In this document: positions 1-9,312 of the stretch, one piece after another
Layout: the number at the start of each line of letters is the position of its first letter
Numbering within the stretch: the stretch's first letter is position 1
Assembly (NCBI GenBank): GCA_013373015.1
Contig: JABXIQ010000006.1
Coordinates: 99,906 to 163,905, forward strand
Source of the DNA: Kangiellaceae bacterium
GTDB taxonomy: Bacteria; Pseudomonadota; Gammaproteobacteria; Enterobacterales; Kangiellaceae
Direction of reading: 5' to 3'
DNA length: 64,000 nt
The notes under the pieces: model-generated
The model's database searches: none
The model's input: only the letters and a program-made list of their open reading frames with translations
What the model was told of the DNA's origin: nothing
Program-made: the position numbers and the translations under genes

Positions 1-1200
1 AATCACACCAGCTTTTAATCGAGGATGATAATACTCATCTTGAATATTGGCATTGCTAGTTAACGAGGTTTCTGGAGCAGGAAAAATATAACGCTCTATG
101 TCCTCGTAGCTCTGTTCATTCAGCGCCTCAGATGTCAGCAATTTATGTTTTTCAGATACACATTGACGAACCATTTTTTCAATAAAATCATGCACCATTC
201 GAGCATCAGAAAAACGCACTTCATGCTTTGTTGGATGGACGTTTACATCAACTTTCTCAGCATCTAACGTTAGATACAAAACGTAGGTCGGAGCTCGGCC
301 CGCAGGTAACAACTGATGGTAAGCTTGACGAATCGCATGATTTAAAGTGCGATCTTTTACTGCTCGCCCATTCACAAAAACATACTGGCTCATAGAGGAA
401 TTTTGATGTTGATGTAATGGCGAAATCCAACCTTGTAGTTGCAAATGTTCAAACCCACAATCAAGTCGCAACGCATGCCGTATAAATTGATTACCGACAA
501 TCGAACCAATACGCTGTTTCTGCTGCTCAAGATTCACCGCAGCAGGAATACGCTTAGTCACCTTGCCATTATGCTTCAAGGTAATAGCCACTTGCGGCGA
601 TGCTAGCGCAACGCGTTTAATGGTTTCTTCAATATGCACATATTCTGTGCGTTCAGCACGCAAAAACTTTTGCCGGGCTGGAGTGTTAAAAAATAAATCT
701 TTAACTTCAACAATGGTTCCATTCGGAATTGATGTTGGCTGTAATTGAACCTGCATGTCGAGCCCCTCAGCCATCGCAGACCAACCCATCTCTTGGGTAT
801 CAGGTTTAGAGCTCAAGGTTAAGCGCGATACAGAGCTAATACTCGCCAAGGCTTCTCCACGGAAGCCTAGTGTATGAATTGCTTTGAGATCATCAGAATG
901 CTCAATTTTACTGGTCGCATGGCGCGACAAAGCCAACTCCAATTGTTCACGGCTAATCCCACAGCCATCATCGGTAATACGAATTAATCGTGTGCCGCCA
1001 CGCTCAACATCAACTTGAATACGACTTGCTCCTGCATCAATGGAATTTTCTAATAACTCTTTAACCACTGACGCAGGTCGCTCAACCACTTCACCGGCGG
1101 CAATTTGGTTAGCGACCAAAGAGGATAATTTTCTTATGGTATGAGTTACGGTGGATGAAGAGTTCAACATACAATCTGCCGCGTGCTTGGCAATCAACAT
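1..1200 (-). CDS. mutL: DNA mismatch repair protein MutL (3' end outside window)
   Basis: MutL couples MutS mismatch recognition to downstream strand incision and helicase loading. I translated this gene by hand: 400 codons are open to the window edge. The GHKL ATPase motifs are all present: NQIAAGEVVERP then ELLENSIDAGA (residues about 31-60), DDGCGI, RHATSKI and GFRGEALASIS. The later VNVHPTKHEVRF signature of the transducer domain is also seen. The C-terminal dimerisation domain is cut off by the window end, so an endonuclease motif cannot be judged. The ATG at 1200 abuts the amiC stop; a second ATG at 1170 would give an N-terminus closer in length to E. coli MutL. Neither has a clear ribosome binding site. 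It is the last visible gene of the orn-nnr-tsaE-amiC-mutL run. Confidence 0.96.
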   Translation of the reverse strand, partial: MLIAKHAADCMLNSSSTVTHTIRKLSSLVANQIAAGEVVERPASVVKELLENSIDAGASRIQVDVERGGTRLIRITDDGCGISREQLELALSRHATSKIEHSDDLKAIHTLGFRGEALASISSVSRLTLSSKPDTQEMGWSAMAEGLDMQVQLQPTSIPNGTIVEVKDLFFNTPARQKFLRAERTEYVHIEETIKRVALASPQVAITLKHNGKVTKRIPAAVNLEQQKQRIGSIVGNQFIRHALRLDCGFEHLQLQGWISPLHQHQNSSMSQYVFVNGRAVKDRTLNHAIRQAYHQLLPAGRAPTYVLYLTLDAEKVDVNVHPTKHEVRFSDARMVHDFIEKMVRQCVSEKHKLLTSEALNEQSYEDIERYIFPAPETSLTSNANIQDEYYHPRLKAGVI

Positions 1201-2583
1201 CTAATCGGCACTTGGGATTATAAGTTTTTGCCCAATTTTTACCGTGTTAGTTGACATCTGATTGGCATTTTTAATATCACGAATTGAAACGTTAAAACGT
1301 CGGGCAACTTTAGTCAAACTGTCACCTCGCTGAACATGATAGATGTTTTGTCGGTATTTTGCCGCGATTAGAGTGCCGTCAGGGGCATTGTTTTTAAAAT
1401 AAGTATAGATGCCATCCTTCACCGCTTTTGCTAATTTTTGTCGATATGATGCAGTTTTTAATAAAGCTTCTTCTTTCGGGTTAGAGATAAAACCAGATTC
1501 TACTAAAATAGAAGGTATATCTGGATTTTTTAAGACTAACAAAGAATTTTCTTCAACATGCTTTTTGTGCATTTTTGGAACGGCTTGAGACATCTTTTTA
1601 TGTACGACTTTAGCAACCCTTGTACTTTCTTCAATCGAGTTATCCATTTGCAAATCTAATAAAACAGATCTTACCGATTTATCATAATCTGATAACACTA
1701 CCGTGCTATCAACTCCACCTAAAAGAGCCGACTTTTCTTCTTGTAGTTTCATCCAACGTGCGACTTCTGATTGCGCACCTCGTAGATTCAAAACCCATAC
1801 AGAAGCACCGCTTGCTTTTGGACTTTTAAACCCATCGGCATGAACAGAAACAAACAAATCCGCTCTATGTCTTCTTGCAATATCAGTTCGTTTACGATGT
1901 AAAAGATAATAATCACCAGAACGGGTCAAAATGGCCTTAATCCCTTCCATTTTATTCAGTTCTTCCACTAACTGCTTTGATAAGGCTAATACAATGTCCT
2001 TTTCTTTAGTGCCACTAGGGCCCAACGCTCCAGGGTCTTCGCCGCCGTGACCAGCATCAACGGCAACAATAATGTCTCTATTGCCATTAAGTTCAACAGC
2101 GGGTATTTTTTCGGGTACGGCATTAATATCGGTAAGGTCAATCACCAAGCGATTGCCATAATCTTGATAAGGTTTTAGTAAGAAACTCTTAGGCTCTGCG
2201 GCTTTATTAAGATCAAGCACTAGACGCAAAATACCTTCTCGAGGGGATTGACTTTCACGCACCCGCTTAATCAAATCACTTTTAATATCCAATTGATTAA
2301 GATCAACGCTGACTCGCGCATCAAGAATATCCACTACAACTCTATCAGGATTTTTTAATACAGATACTTCGTGCTTAACTTCATCACTTAAATCGAGCAC
2401 CACACGTGTTGACTCTGGCGATTGCCAAAAACGCATACTCTCAACGACTGAAGCAACACTAGAAACAGGGAAACTTACGAGGAGCACAAAGCCAATCGCG
2501 AATATAAAACTGCGATGGATAAAATGATTAAGATGACGAAAAAAGCTCGTCATTAATATTTGATCGTTTTGTTGTTGTGTCAT
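1201..2583 (-). CDS. amiC: N-acetylmuramoyl-L-alanine amidase, AmiB/AmiC type with LysM
   Basis: This is a periplasmic zinc amidase that cleaves septal peptidoglycan between MurNAc and L-Ala during daughter-cell separation. From the ATG it has 460 residues: a hydrophobic export segment (about 23-45), an AMIN targeting domain (about 45-140), an Amidase_3 domain (about 168-385) and one C-terminal LysM (about 410-457). Zinc and catalytic residues are visible in DAGHGGEDPGALG (His 179), KEKDIVLALS (Glu 194), SVHADGF (His 248) and ILVESGFISNP (Glu 362). The frame stays open to a TTG at 2616, but I prefer the ATG at 2583 because it gives a conventional export signal; no strong Shine-Dalgarno decides it. 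It follows tsaE closely. The symbol amiB would be equally defensible from gene order. Confidence 0.93.
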   Translation of the reverse strand: MTQQQNDQILMTSFFRHLNHFIHRSFIFAIGFVLLVSFPVSSVASVVESMRFWQSPESTRVVLDLSDEVKHEVSVLKNPDRVVVDILDARVSVDLNQLDIKSDLIKRVRESQSPREGILRLVLDLNKAAEPKSFLLKPYQDYGNRLVIDLTDINAVPEKIPAVELNGNRDIIVAVDAGHGGEDPGALGPSGTKEKDIVLALSKQLVEELNKMEGIKAILTRSGDYYLLHRKRTDIARRHRADLFVSVHADGFKSPKASGASVWVLNLRGAQSEVARWMKLQEEKSALLGGVDSTVVLSDYDKSVRSVLLDLQMDNSIEESTRVAKVVHKKMSQAVPKMHKKHVEENSLLVLKNPDIPSILVESGFISNPKEEALLKTASYRQKLAKAVKDGIYTYFKNNAPDGTLIAAKYRQNIYHVQRGDSLTKVARRFNVSIRDIKNANQMSTNTVKIGQKLIIPSAD

Positions 2584-2619
2584 ATCACATCTATTTTCTT
2601 TGGCTTTCTGGTACAAGCT

Positions 2620-3132
2620 CTAATCTGATTTTGGCATAAAATCGGGGCAATTTGCCAGTTTTTGCCGTAAATTATCCACATCTTGCGGTTCGATTAAGCC
2701 AATCTGCGCAAACCTTGCAGTCCCCTTGTACTCTAACTCGATGACCATATCGGGTCGCGGGATCACTCCCTGCCCTTGATCTGGCCATTCAAAAATCAAT
2801 ATTGAGTGTTGCTCGATATACTCTCGAATCCCGATGAATTCCAGTTCTTCGGGATCGGCTAAGCGATACAAATCAAAATGATACACTTCAATAGCTGCCA
2901 GTTTATAAGGCTCAACCAGCGTATAAGTTGGACTCTTCGTTGACCCAGTATGGCCAAGCCCCTGCAACAAACCGCGAACTAAGGTGGTTTTTCCAGCACC
3001 AAGTTGGCCTTGCAAATAAATGGTATATGCCGTTTGAGCTTGTTGTAGTTTGTTACACAAATAGGTTGCCAACTCTTGTCCTAGCGCTCTGGTTTTTTGT
3101 TCATCCGCTAAAAACAATTCAATCTTTGACAT
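2620..3132 (-). CDS. tsaE: tRNA threonylcarbamoyladenosine biosynthesis ATPase TsaE
   Basis: TsaE is the P-loop ATPase that works with TsaB and TsaD to make t6A37 on tRNAs reading ANN codons, in the cytoplasm. At 170 residues it matches the family. The Walker A motif GQLGAGKTT lies at residues 42-50, followed by the family motif SPTYTLVEPY and the conserved YHFDLYRL and FEWPDQG blocks. The gene sits between nnr and amiC, the classic gammaproteobacterial order. The gap to nnr is about 40 bases and the next gene downstream is amiC, so one transcript from orn or nnr onward is likely. Confidence 0.96.
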   Translation of the reverse strand: MSKIELFLADEQKTRALGQELATYLCNKLQQAQTAYTIYLQGQLGAGKTTLVRGLLQGLGHTGSTKSPTYTLVEPYKLAAIEVYHFDLYRLADPEELEFIGIREYIEQHSILIFEWPDQGQGVIPRPDMVIELEYKGTARFAQIGLIEPQDVDNLRQKLANCPDFMPKSD

Positions 3133-3174
3133 TTTTGCTTCTCATTCCCGTCATGTTACTCTTGCTTTTTCATC

Positions 3175-4734
3175 TTACTGATTGAGCAGTTGGTTAATTG
3201 GTTCAATCAACTCAGAAGCTACCATGCCACGAGTTCGTCCCTGTGCAGCGATAATTCCAGCTTGAAAATGAATATTTGCCGCTAAGCATGCAGCATCCCA
3301 AGCATTCAGACCTTGAGCCAGTAAAGCCCCAATAAGCCCACTTAAAACATCACCCAGCCCTGCACTTGCCATTGCCGGATGTGCACCAGCTGTAACGACA
3401 GTCGATTGTCCATCGCTGATAATAGTTCCAGCGCCCTTTAACAAACACACTGCGCCATATTTTAGAGCAATTTTTTTAGCCGCTGCTAACCTATCTTTAC
3501 TGATATCATGTTTACAGAGATCATCTATAGTGGAGTTATCTTTGTCGATCATAGCTGACTCACAGCTTAACAAGCGAGCCGCTTCACCGATATGCGGCGT
3601 CAAAACGACCTGTGAAGGCTTAAAATATAATGGCTGTTTTGCAAGCCAATATAGTCCGTCGGCATCAATAACCGCTTTAAGTGAGCCTGTTTGCAGGGCT
3701 TTGCTATAATATTCATATTGTTGTTGCCCCCAAGATAGCTCACCTTCAGAGTTATCTCTACCAAGCCCAGGCCCTAAGATCAGTGCTTGGAATTGCTGCT
3801 CAATAAGCTCTGCAGTCCCACCTCCGATACTGTTACCACGCCACATAATTTCTGGGCATCGAGCGAAACCCGCACTACGATTATCAGAATGGGTGTGGCA
3901 GGTTACCATGCCTGCACCTGATTTTAATGCGGTTTCTGCACTTAATAGAATGGCACCACCCATATCATGGTTACCACCAACACATAAAACGTGCCCACAC
4001 TGATTTTTATAGGTTGTTGCTTTGCGCCTGGGGATCAACGGCATGACATCTTCAAGCGAGTGTTGCCATAGACTCGGTTTTTCACCGTAGAACTGAGATT
4101 GCTCCACTCCTAACCTAGCCAAATGGAGTTGCCCCTGATAAGCCAAACTATCATTCATAACTTGGGCTAACTTTAGAAAAATAAAGCTGATGGTATGCTC
4201 AGCATTGATCACGGTATCGGCGCAAAGTCCTGTATCAGCATAAACACCACTAGCAATATCCAGCGCTAATACCGAAACTTGGCCAAACTCCACCGCTTGA
4301 TTAATTCGCTCAATGGCTTGTTGATATGGTTCGCTAAGAGAACCTTGAAAGCCAGTACCTAATATGGCATCAACAATCACCTCGGCCGCTGAAAAGTCAG
4401 CATCTTCAAGTGAAATTATGGGCAAATTTAGCGGCTGCACTCTTTGCCAAGCCAGCTGGGCATCATGAGTTAATTGACCATAATCTCGTAATGCCACTAG
4501 AGTCACATGGTAGCCAGCAGCCTGTGCCAACTCAGCAAGGATCAGACCATCACCCGCATTATTACCCGAGCCAGTGACTACAAACACCTGTTTGGCTTGT
4601 GGCCATTGCTTTTGTAACAGATCAAAAGCCGCTTGCCCTGCTCGTAACATCAGCTCAAACATTGGGATTCCCATCGCTTTTGCCGCAGCGACTTCAATCT
4701 TTTTAATATTGCTTGTGCTAAATATAGGTTGCAT
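3175..4734 (-). CDS. nnr: Bifunctional NAD(P)H-hydrate epimerase / ADP-dependent NAD(P)HX dehydratase
   Basis: This two-domain enzyme repairs hydrated NADH and NADPH: the N-terminal domain interconverts R and S hydrates and the C-terminal kinase-fold domain dehydrates the S form using ADP. The N-terminal YjeF_N half (about 1-215) carries GSGNNAGDG at residues 55-63. The C-terminal half (about 225-510) ends in the ribokinase-like signature AGLGDVLSG, with the catalytic-type Asp at 462. The total of 519 residues is usual for the fused form. The start is ATG. It lies between orn and tsaE on the same strand. Confidence 0.95.
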   Translation of the reverse strand: MQPIFSTSNIKKIEVAAAKAMGIPMFELMLRAGQAAFDLLQKQWPQAKQVFVVTGSGNNAGDGLILAELAQAAGYHVTLVALRDYGQLTHDAQLAWQRVQPLNLPIISLEDADFSAAEVIVDAILGTGFQGSLSEPYQQAIERINQAVEFGQVSVLALDIASGVYADTGLCADTVINAEHTISFIFLKLAQVMNDSLAYQGQLHLARLGVEQSQFYGEKPSLWQHSLEDVMPLIPRRKATTYKNQCGHVLCVGGNHDMGGAILLSAETALKSGAGMVTCHTHSDNRSAGFARCPEIMWRGNSIGGGTAELIEQQFQALILGPGLGRDNSEGELSWGQQQYEYYSKALQTGSLKAVIDADGLYWLAKQPLYFKPSQVVLTPHIGEAARLLSCESAMIDKDNSTIDDLCKHDISKDRLAAAKKIALKYGAVCLLKGAGTIISDGQSTVVTAGAHPAMASAGLGDVLSGLIGALLAQGLNAWDAACLAANIHFQAGIIAAQGRTRGMVASELIEPINQLLNQ

Positions 4735-4762
4735 TATCGGGCTTATACCTACTCACTAAAAA

Positions 4763-5317
4763 TTAACTTAAATCAATAAAGTGCTCGCGATAATAAGCAC
4801 ATTCAGCAATCGACTCACGAATATCATCTAAAGCCAAATGCGTCGCACTCTTAGCAAAGCCAGGCAAAATATTCGGTTTCCAACGTCGAGCCAGCTCTTT
4901 TAGAGTGCTGACATCCACATGGCGGTAATGAAAAAATTGCTCCAAACTTGGCATATGCTTGACCATAAAGCGACGATCTTGGCAAATACTGTTGCCGCAC
5001 ATCGGAGACTTACCCTCTGGCACCCATTCTCGCAAGAAATCCAGAGTTAGCTGACTGGCGGTTTCTTCATCAATATCGCTTTGACGTACTCGTTCAGTCA
5101 ATCCTGACTTACCGTGTTGCTCAACGCACCACTGATTCATATTTTCCAGCACTTCATCACTCTGATGAATGGCCAGCACAGGCCCTTCAGCCAGAATATT
5201 TAGGTCTTTATCGGTCACGATAGTAGCTATCTCAATGACCTTGTCCGTATCAGGATCAAGCCCAGTCATTTCAAGATCGACCCAAATTAAATTATCTGCA
5301 CTTCTTTTATCTGTCAA
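4763..5317 (-). CDS. orn: Oligoribonuclease
   Basis: Orn is the essential 3'-5' exoribonuclease that clears RNA dinucleotides, including pGpG from cyclic-di-GMP breakdown. The DEDDh residues are recognisable: [11 protein letters not shown] (Asp 14, Glu 16), the ICQDRRF motif, and [11 protein letters not shown] near the C-terminus. The 184 residues agree with the family. The start is TTG at 5317, supported by a strong upstream GAGGAGAGG sequence about five bases away; no ATG gives a full-length N-terminus. It is divergent from phhB and probably the first gene of the nnr-tsaE-amiC-mutL run. Confidence 0.96.
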   Translation of the reverse strand: MTDKRSADNLIWVDLEMTGLDPDTDKVIEIATIVTDKDLNILAEGPVLAIHQSDEVLENMNQWCVEQHGKSGLTERVRQSDIDEETASQLTLDFLREWVPEGKSPMCGNSICQDRRFMVKHMPSLEQFFHYRHVDVSTLKELARRWKPNILPGFAKSATHLALDDIRESIAECAYYREHFIDLS

Positions 5318-5473
5318 AAGCCTCTCCTCAATTCATCGACTCTGTATTTATCGACTCAATACTGTGACAGCTTGATAAATATTGACTTATCTTACTGATT
5401 TACCGCAAAGAGCTAAAACATCGCTTTAATATCAGGTATTATAGTCACAATTTCCAAACATGAGTAATGAAAG

Positions 5474-5527
5474 CTGGTAAATACTGGCGCTCTGATAAAT
5501 ACTGCTGCACTGATAAAGAGTTGAGGA
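5474..5527 (+). repeat. Three 18-bp direct repeats in front of phhB
   Basis: Units begin at 5474, 5492 and 5510, exactly 18 bases apart. The shared core is CTGRTAAA, and the first two units share CTG(G/A)TAAATACTG. The third unit runs into the phhB ribosome binding site. A weaker relative, CTTGATAAATATTG, lies at 5371-5384. The phasing is seen directly; an operator role is only inferred. Confidence 0.55.
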
Positions 5528-5534
5528 GATAGAA

Positions 5535-5903
5535 ATGTTATTGCGTGAACAACAATGTGTTCATAATGATGAAGCGCGTAGTCCGATTGATGCCGAACAA
5601 CGCGATAAACTGCTACGCGAACAATTACCTGAATGGCAATTTGATTCGAGTACAGGCGCAGTCATGCGTAAATTCCATTTCAAAAATTATTATCACACTA
5701 TGGCCTTTGTGAATGCTGTTGCTTGGATCGCCAATAAGCAAGCTCACCACCCAGATCTAGAAGTCAGTTACGGTCATTGCTTAGTACGCTACACCACTCA
5801 TGACGCAGGCAACAGTTTGTGCTTGAATGATTTGATCTGTGCTGCACATATTGATGCGCTCAACAATAATGGCTCTTTTGGCCCGAACTTTGTTTCGCCA
5901 TAA
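5535..5903 (+). CDS. phhB: Pterin-4a-carbinolamine dehydratase
   Basis: This enzyme dehydrates 4a-hydroxytetrahydrobiopterin in the pterin recycling that supports phenylalanine hydroxylase; some homologues also assist molybdopterin metabolism. The family motif is clear: AWIANKQAHHPDLEVSYGHC, with the paired catalytic histidines, then VRYTTHDAG. At 122 residues it carries an N-terminal extension of about 15 residues typical of the proteobacterial PhhB form. The ATG at 5535 is preceded by TGAGGAGAT. No phhA lies alongside in this window, so its substrate-producing partner must be elsewhere. It is divergent from orn and upstream of rsgA. Confidence 0.93.
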   Translation: MLLREQQCVHNDEARSPIDAEQRDKLLREQLPEWQFDSSTGAVMRKFHFKNYYHTMAFVNAVAWIANKQAHHPDLEVSYGHCLVRYTTHDAGNSLCLNDLICAAHIDALNNNGSFGPNFVSP

Positions 5904-5935
5904 CTTTTAATTCCTAGCGAATACTGGATACTCAC

Positions 5936-6931
5936 TTGGCCAAATCACGTCATCAACAAAAATCACGCTCACACAAGCCACGCCCAACGTCAAAAGCACA
6001 CAAATCCGTTCAGATTGATGAGTCAAGTTTGCTTGAGCCAGAACAGGGCATTGTGATCAGTCGCTTTGGTCAACAAGTTGATGTCGCTGATCAAGATTTT
6101 GCTACCATTCGCTGCTTTATCCGTAAATCGATGCAAGTGCCGGTAGTTGGAGACCGTGCAATCTTTCGTCGCCAAGAAGGACTAGAGACGGGCGTACTGG
6201 TTGAACTTGAAGAGCGCCGCAGTTTATTAAAAAGACCCACCCCCCATCACGGTATCAAGCCTGTTGTAGCAAATGTTGACTTTATCGGCTTATTATTAGC
6301 GCCTGAGCTTGGTTTTTCTGAAATGATGCTTGATCGCTATTTAGTGGCAGCTCAAGCAAGTGACTTGCCTGTTTGGATCATTTTTAACAAATGGGATTTA
6401 TTAGACAGCGAACAACAAGCGCAAATTGATCAACGACTATCCGTTTACCAAGAACTCGACTATCCAGTTTATCGCATCAGCGCTAAAACAGGCTTAGGTG
6501 TGGAGCAACTTAAAGAGGATTTTCTAGGGAAAAAACTACTGTTAGCAGGGCAATCAGGTGTCGGCAAATCAACCCTGATCCAGTTTCTGTTTCCTGATTC
6601 GCAGATTGCTACTGGGGAGATTTCAGAAAATTCAGGTTTGGGCAAACACACCACAACAGCTTCGCGCTTATATAAGTTAGATCACAATACCTACTTGGTA
6701 GATTCTCCTGGCGTACGTGAATTTGGCTTGTGGCATCTAGAGGCTAATGATGTGCAACAAGGTTTTGTGGAAATAGCGCAATTGGGTGAGCGGTGTAAAT
6801 TTCGCGATTGCAAACACCTCAATGAGCCTGGTTGCGCCGTGTTGGCGGCCCATGAAAATCACCAAATCGCCAATACGCGTTTACAAAACTACCAACATCT
6901 TATTCAAAACTTCGATCAAGTATTCCTATAA
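5936..6931 (+). CDS. rsgA: Small ribosomal subunit biogenesis GTPase RsgA
   Basis: RsgA is the circularly permuted GTPase that checks late 30S assembly. After a basic tail of about 35 residues comes the OB fold (EQGIVISRFGQ), then the permuted G motifs: NKWD at 151-154 (G4), GQSGVGKS at 205-212 (G1), DSPG from 256 (G3). The C-terminal zinc knuckle uses Cys287, Cys292, His294 and Cys300. The start is TTG at 5936, chosen because the translated tail aligns with the E. coli N-terminus and no nearby ATG does; the ribosome binding site is weak. The orn, rsgA, psd neighbourhood matches enteric bacteria. Confidence 0.96.
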   Translation: MAKSRHQQKSRSHKPRPTSKAHKSVQIDESSLLEPEQGIVISRFGQQVDVADQDFATIRCFIRKSMQVPVVGDRAIFRRQEGLETGVLVELEERRSLLKRPTPHHGIKPVVANVDFIGLLLAPELGFSEMMLDRYLVAAQASDLPVWIIFNKWDLLDSEQQAQIDQRLSVYQELDYPVYRISAKTGLGVEQLKEDFLGKKLLLAGQSGVGKSTLIQFLFPDSQIATGEISENSGLGKHTTTASRLYKLDHNTYLVDSPGVREFGLWHLEANDVQQGFVEIAQLGERCKFRDCKHLNEPGCAVLAAHENHQIANTRLQNYQHLIQNFDQVFL

Positions 6932-7021
6932 CACGCTTATTGTCTTTGAGAGCTTGTTAAGCCTGACAAGCACTCGAAATTCCACTACAATTAGTCTATT
7001 AACACTAATACTCTTTTCACG

Positions 7022-7948
7022 ATGTCGAATCATTCAAATAGCAAGTCCACACACGGAAAATCAAAGCACAGCTTTTCTGACACTTTTGGCGATAAACTTA
7101 AAGTGTTATTGCAATACCTTATTCCGCAACACGGTATTTCATTGTTAATGGGTAAAATTGCCGAAAGCAAAAATCCGAGCATTAAAAATACCTTTATTAA
7201 TTGGTTTATCAAAAAATATGGCATCGACATGAGCATTGCCGAACGTCAAACTGCCCAAGAATTTGAAACCTTTAATGACTTTTTTACTCGTTCGCTTAAG
7301 CCAGAAATGCGTCCTATCGCTGAAGGCGACGACGTTATCGTTAACCCAGCAGATGGCAAAACTAGTCAATTAGGCCCGATAGAAGATGGGTTTATTTTTC
7401 AAGCTAAAGGACACCGTTATTCAGCTAAAACCTTATTAGGCGGCGATGAAGCCTTAGCCAAACCTTTTGCTAACGGTGAATTTGCAACTGTTTACCTTGC
7501 CCCTAAAGATTATCACCGCTTACACATGCCAATTGATGGCAAGCTAACCAAAATGCTACACGTTCCAGGCAAGCTTTTTAGCGTTAATCCATTAACTGCT
7601 CGTAACGTTCCCAATCTATTTGCACGCAACGAACGAGTTGTAGCCATGTTTGATACGGAAATAGGCCCAATGGCAATGGTACTGGTTGGCGCTACCATTG
7701 TGGGAAGTATCGAAACGGTATGGCACGGCACTGTCACACCACCTACACGCGAAGGGGTAAAAGTCTGGGATTATCAAGGTGACGACGCCATCAGCCTTAA
7801 AAAAGGTCAAGAAATGGGACGTTTTAAGCTAGGCTCAACCGTCATCTTATTATTCCCAAAAAATACTGTTGAATGGGCTAATAATATGAAAGCCTACGCT
7901 CCGACAGTGATGGGACAACAATTGGCAACTATCTCGAAACAGTCATAA
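7022..7948 (+). CDS. psd: Phosphatidylserine decarboxylase proenzyme
   Basis: Psd converts phosphatidylserine to phosphatidylethanolamine at the inner membrane. It is made as a proenzyme that self-cleaves to create a pyruvoyl cofactor. The cleavage motif LGST lies at residues 270-273 (Gly-Ser 271/272), followed by VILLFP. Other family blocks include [25 protein letters not shown] and the FxxNERV-type stretch ([12 protein letters not shown]). At 308 residues it is close to the usual size, with a polar N-terminal extension of about 20 residues. It follows rsgA by 90 bases. Confidence 0.96.
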   Translation: MSNHSNSKSTHGKSKHSFSDTFGDKLKVLLQYLIPQHGISLLMGKIAESKNPSIKNTFINWFIKKYGIDMSIAERQTAQEFETFNDFFTRSLKPEMRPIAEGDDVIVNPADGKTSQLGPIEDGFIFQAKGHRYSAKTLLGGDEALAKPFANGEFATVYLAPKDYHRLHMPIDGKLTKMLHVPGKLFSVNPLTARNVPNLFARNERVVAMFDTEIGPMAMVLVGATIVGSIETVWHGTVTPPTREGVKVWDYQGDDAISLKKGQEMGRFKLGSTVILLFPKNTVEWANNMKAYAPTVMGQQLATISKQS

Positions 7949-8017
7949 CTGACCAACGCAGAACAAATCGAAGGTATTTCCATCTCCACAAAAAGCAAAT
8001 CATTTCTATTATGGACA

Positions 8018-8425
8018 GTGTTAGTATTCATTAACACTGTCACCAGTTTTTTCTTTGCCCAAGATGAATTTAAAAATGCTTTTGATGTGTTGGGCACTCT
8101 TAGTGCCATCTTTTTATTCATTGTTGCTTATTATCAACTGGAGCAATGGTTAAGGCGTATCAACAAGCCACATTTGATTAAACGTTTGATTGCGACAGCC
8201 ATTATCAAAGCCTGTACCCAATTTTATCTGTTTTTAGAAATACTCACTGGAACCTTGGCGCTTGATTTCATCAATTACTTTCTACCAAGAATAACGTTTG
8301 TGACAACTTTCTTGACCACTTTAGTGGATGGTATTTTGCTGAATATCATTGTTGGTTTAATATTTTTACTGGTTAATTTGATTGTCATTACCTTTCAAAA
8401 ATTACGTGCAGAATTATCTAAGTAA
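8018..8425 (+). CDS. Small membrane protein of unknown function
   Basis: I do not recognise this protein. It has three to four hydrophobic helices (about residues 1-15, 22-43, 60-82, 98-125) and a basic loop after helix two, so it should be an inner-membrane protein. The only conventional start is GTG at 8018, but the first helix already begins upstream (SFLLWTVLVFIN). The frame is open all the way back to the psd stop at 7946-7948, with which it is in phase. A non-canonical ATC at 7982 has a GAAGG seven bases ahead. The true start is therefore uncertain, and a sequencing error or unusual start is possible. Confidence 0.6.
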   Translation: MLVFINTVTSFFFAQDEFKNAFDVLGTLSAIFLFIVAYYQLEQWLRRINKPHLIKRLIATAIIKACTQFYLFLEILTGTLALDFINYFLPRITFVTTFLTTLVDGILLNIIVGLIFLLVNLIVITFQKLRAELSK

Positions 8426-8534
8426 TACTCGATATCCAAACTGGGCATAAAACATATCTTGCCTGTCCTAAGTGTAAACGTATAAAGTTATAGGGCTTTA
8501 TTAAAAATAGAACAGCAACTTGTGGAGAGAAGCT

Positions 8535-9059
8535 ATGAAATATTCACTTACCATGCGCATTCTGCATTGGCTAATGGCAATTATGATTTTGGGGTTAATC
8601 GCTGTTGGTTGGTATATGCAAGGCATTCCTGATGAAGATCCCAACAAATACAACTTATACCCTTGGCACAAATCTTTTGGGGTAACACTACTTGTATTGG
8701 TAATCATTCGTTTTTTCGTTCGTCTATTTAGTGATGTGCCTGCACCACCAAAAGCACTTGCTGGCTGGGAAAAAACGCTAAGTAAAATTACTCATGTTGT
8801 ATTGTATCTTTTAATGCTGTTAGTTCCTCTTTCGGGACTTATGATGTCTGACTATGCCGGATTTGGGGTTGCTTGGTTTGGGATCGAACTGCCTGAATTT
8901 TTAGCTGATAACGAACAAAGAGCGGTAACCTTGCACAGCATCCATTCGATTATTCCTTATGTGTTATTGGGTTTAGTCATATTACATTTGGCTGGAGCAA
9001 TCAAACACCGATTCTTTGACAAAAACTCTGAAACAGATGTATTGAAGCGAATGTTGTGA
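8535..9059 (+). CDS. Cytochrome b561 family protein
   Basis: This is a four-helix, di-haem b inner-membrane cytochrome that passes electrons from ubiquinol; family members include the superoxide:quinone oxidoreductase CybB. Predicted haem ligands are His in RILHWLMAI, YPWHKSFG, and the pair in LHSIHSIIPYVLLGLVILHLAG. Four hydrophobic segments match the family and the 174-residue length fits. The ATG at 8535 is preceded by GGAGAG at a good distance, better than the in-frame TTG at 8520. It stands alone and is closed by the terminator at 9124. Confidence 0.9.
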   Translation: MKYSLTMRILHWLMAIMILGLIAVGWYMQGIPDEDPNKYNLYPWHKSFGVTLLVLVIIRFFVRLFSDVPAPPKALAGWEKTLSKITHVVLYLLMLLVPLSGLMMSDYAGFGVAWFGIELPEFLADNEQRAVTLHSIHSIIPYVLLGLVILHLAGAIKHRFFDKNSETDVLKRML

Positions 9060-9123
9060 ATCTGAAAAAAAACCAGTTGATACAAACAGATACAATCATT
9101 CTTTGATAATTTATTCTAATAAC

Positions 9124-9150
9124 AAAAAGCCCGAAGCGTTCGGGCTTTTT
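9124..9150 (+). terminator. Intrinsic terminator after cytochrome b561
   Basis: A 12-bp inverted repeat (AAAAAGCCCGAA / TTCGGGCTTTTT) with a GCG loop and U-tract lies 64 bases after the b561 stop codon. Confidence 0.92.
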
Positions 9151-9312
9151 GTTTATGTGTCAATAACTTATACACTTTATTGTTCATCAATAATGCGCAA
9201 TTGCATAGGATTTTGATAAAGTTTATGGCACAATAAAACTATCGGTTTTGCTGATAAGCAAGCTCAAGATCTAGTTTCAAACTAAGATCTGCATAGATAG
9301 TGGAGGCAAAGG

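Noticed and set aside
6786..7148. Plus-strand ORF of 120 codons overlapping rsgA and psd
   Set aside because: It is read in another frame across the 3' end of rsgA and the start of psd, has no domain or ribosome binding site, and its composition is unlike a protein.
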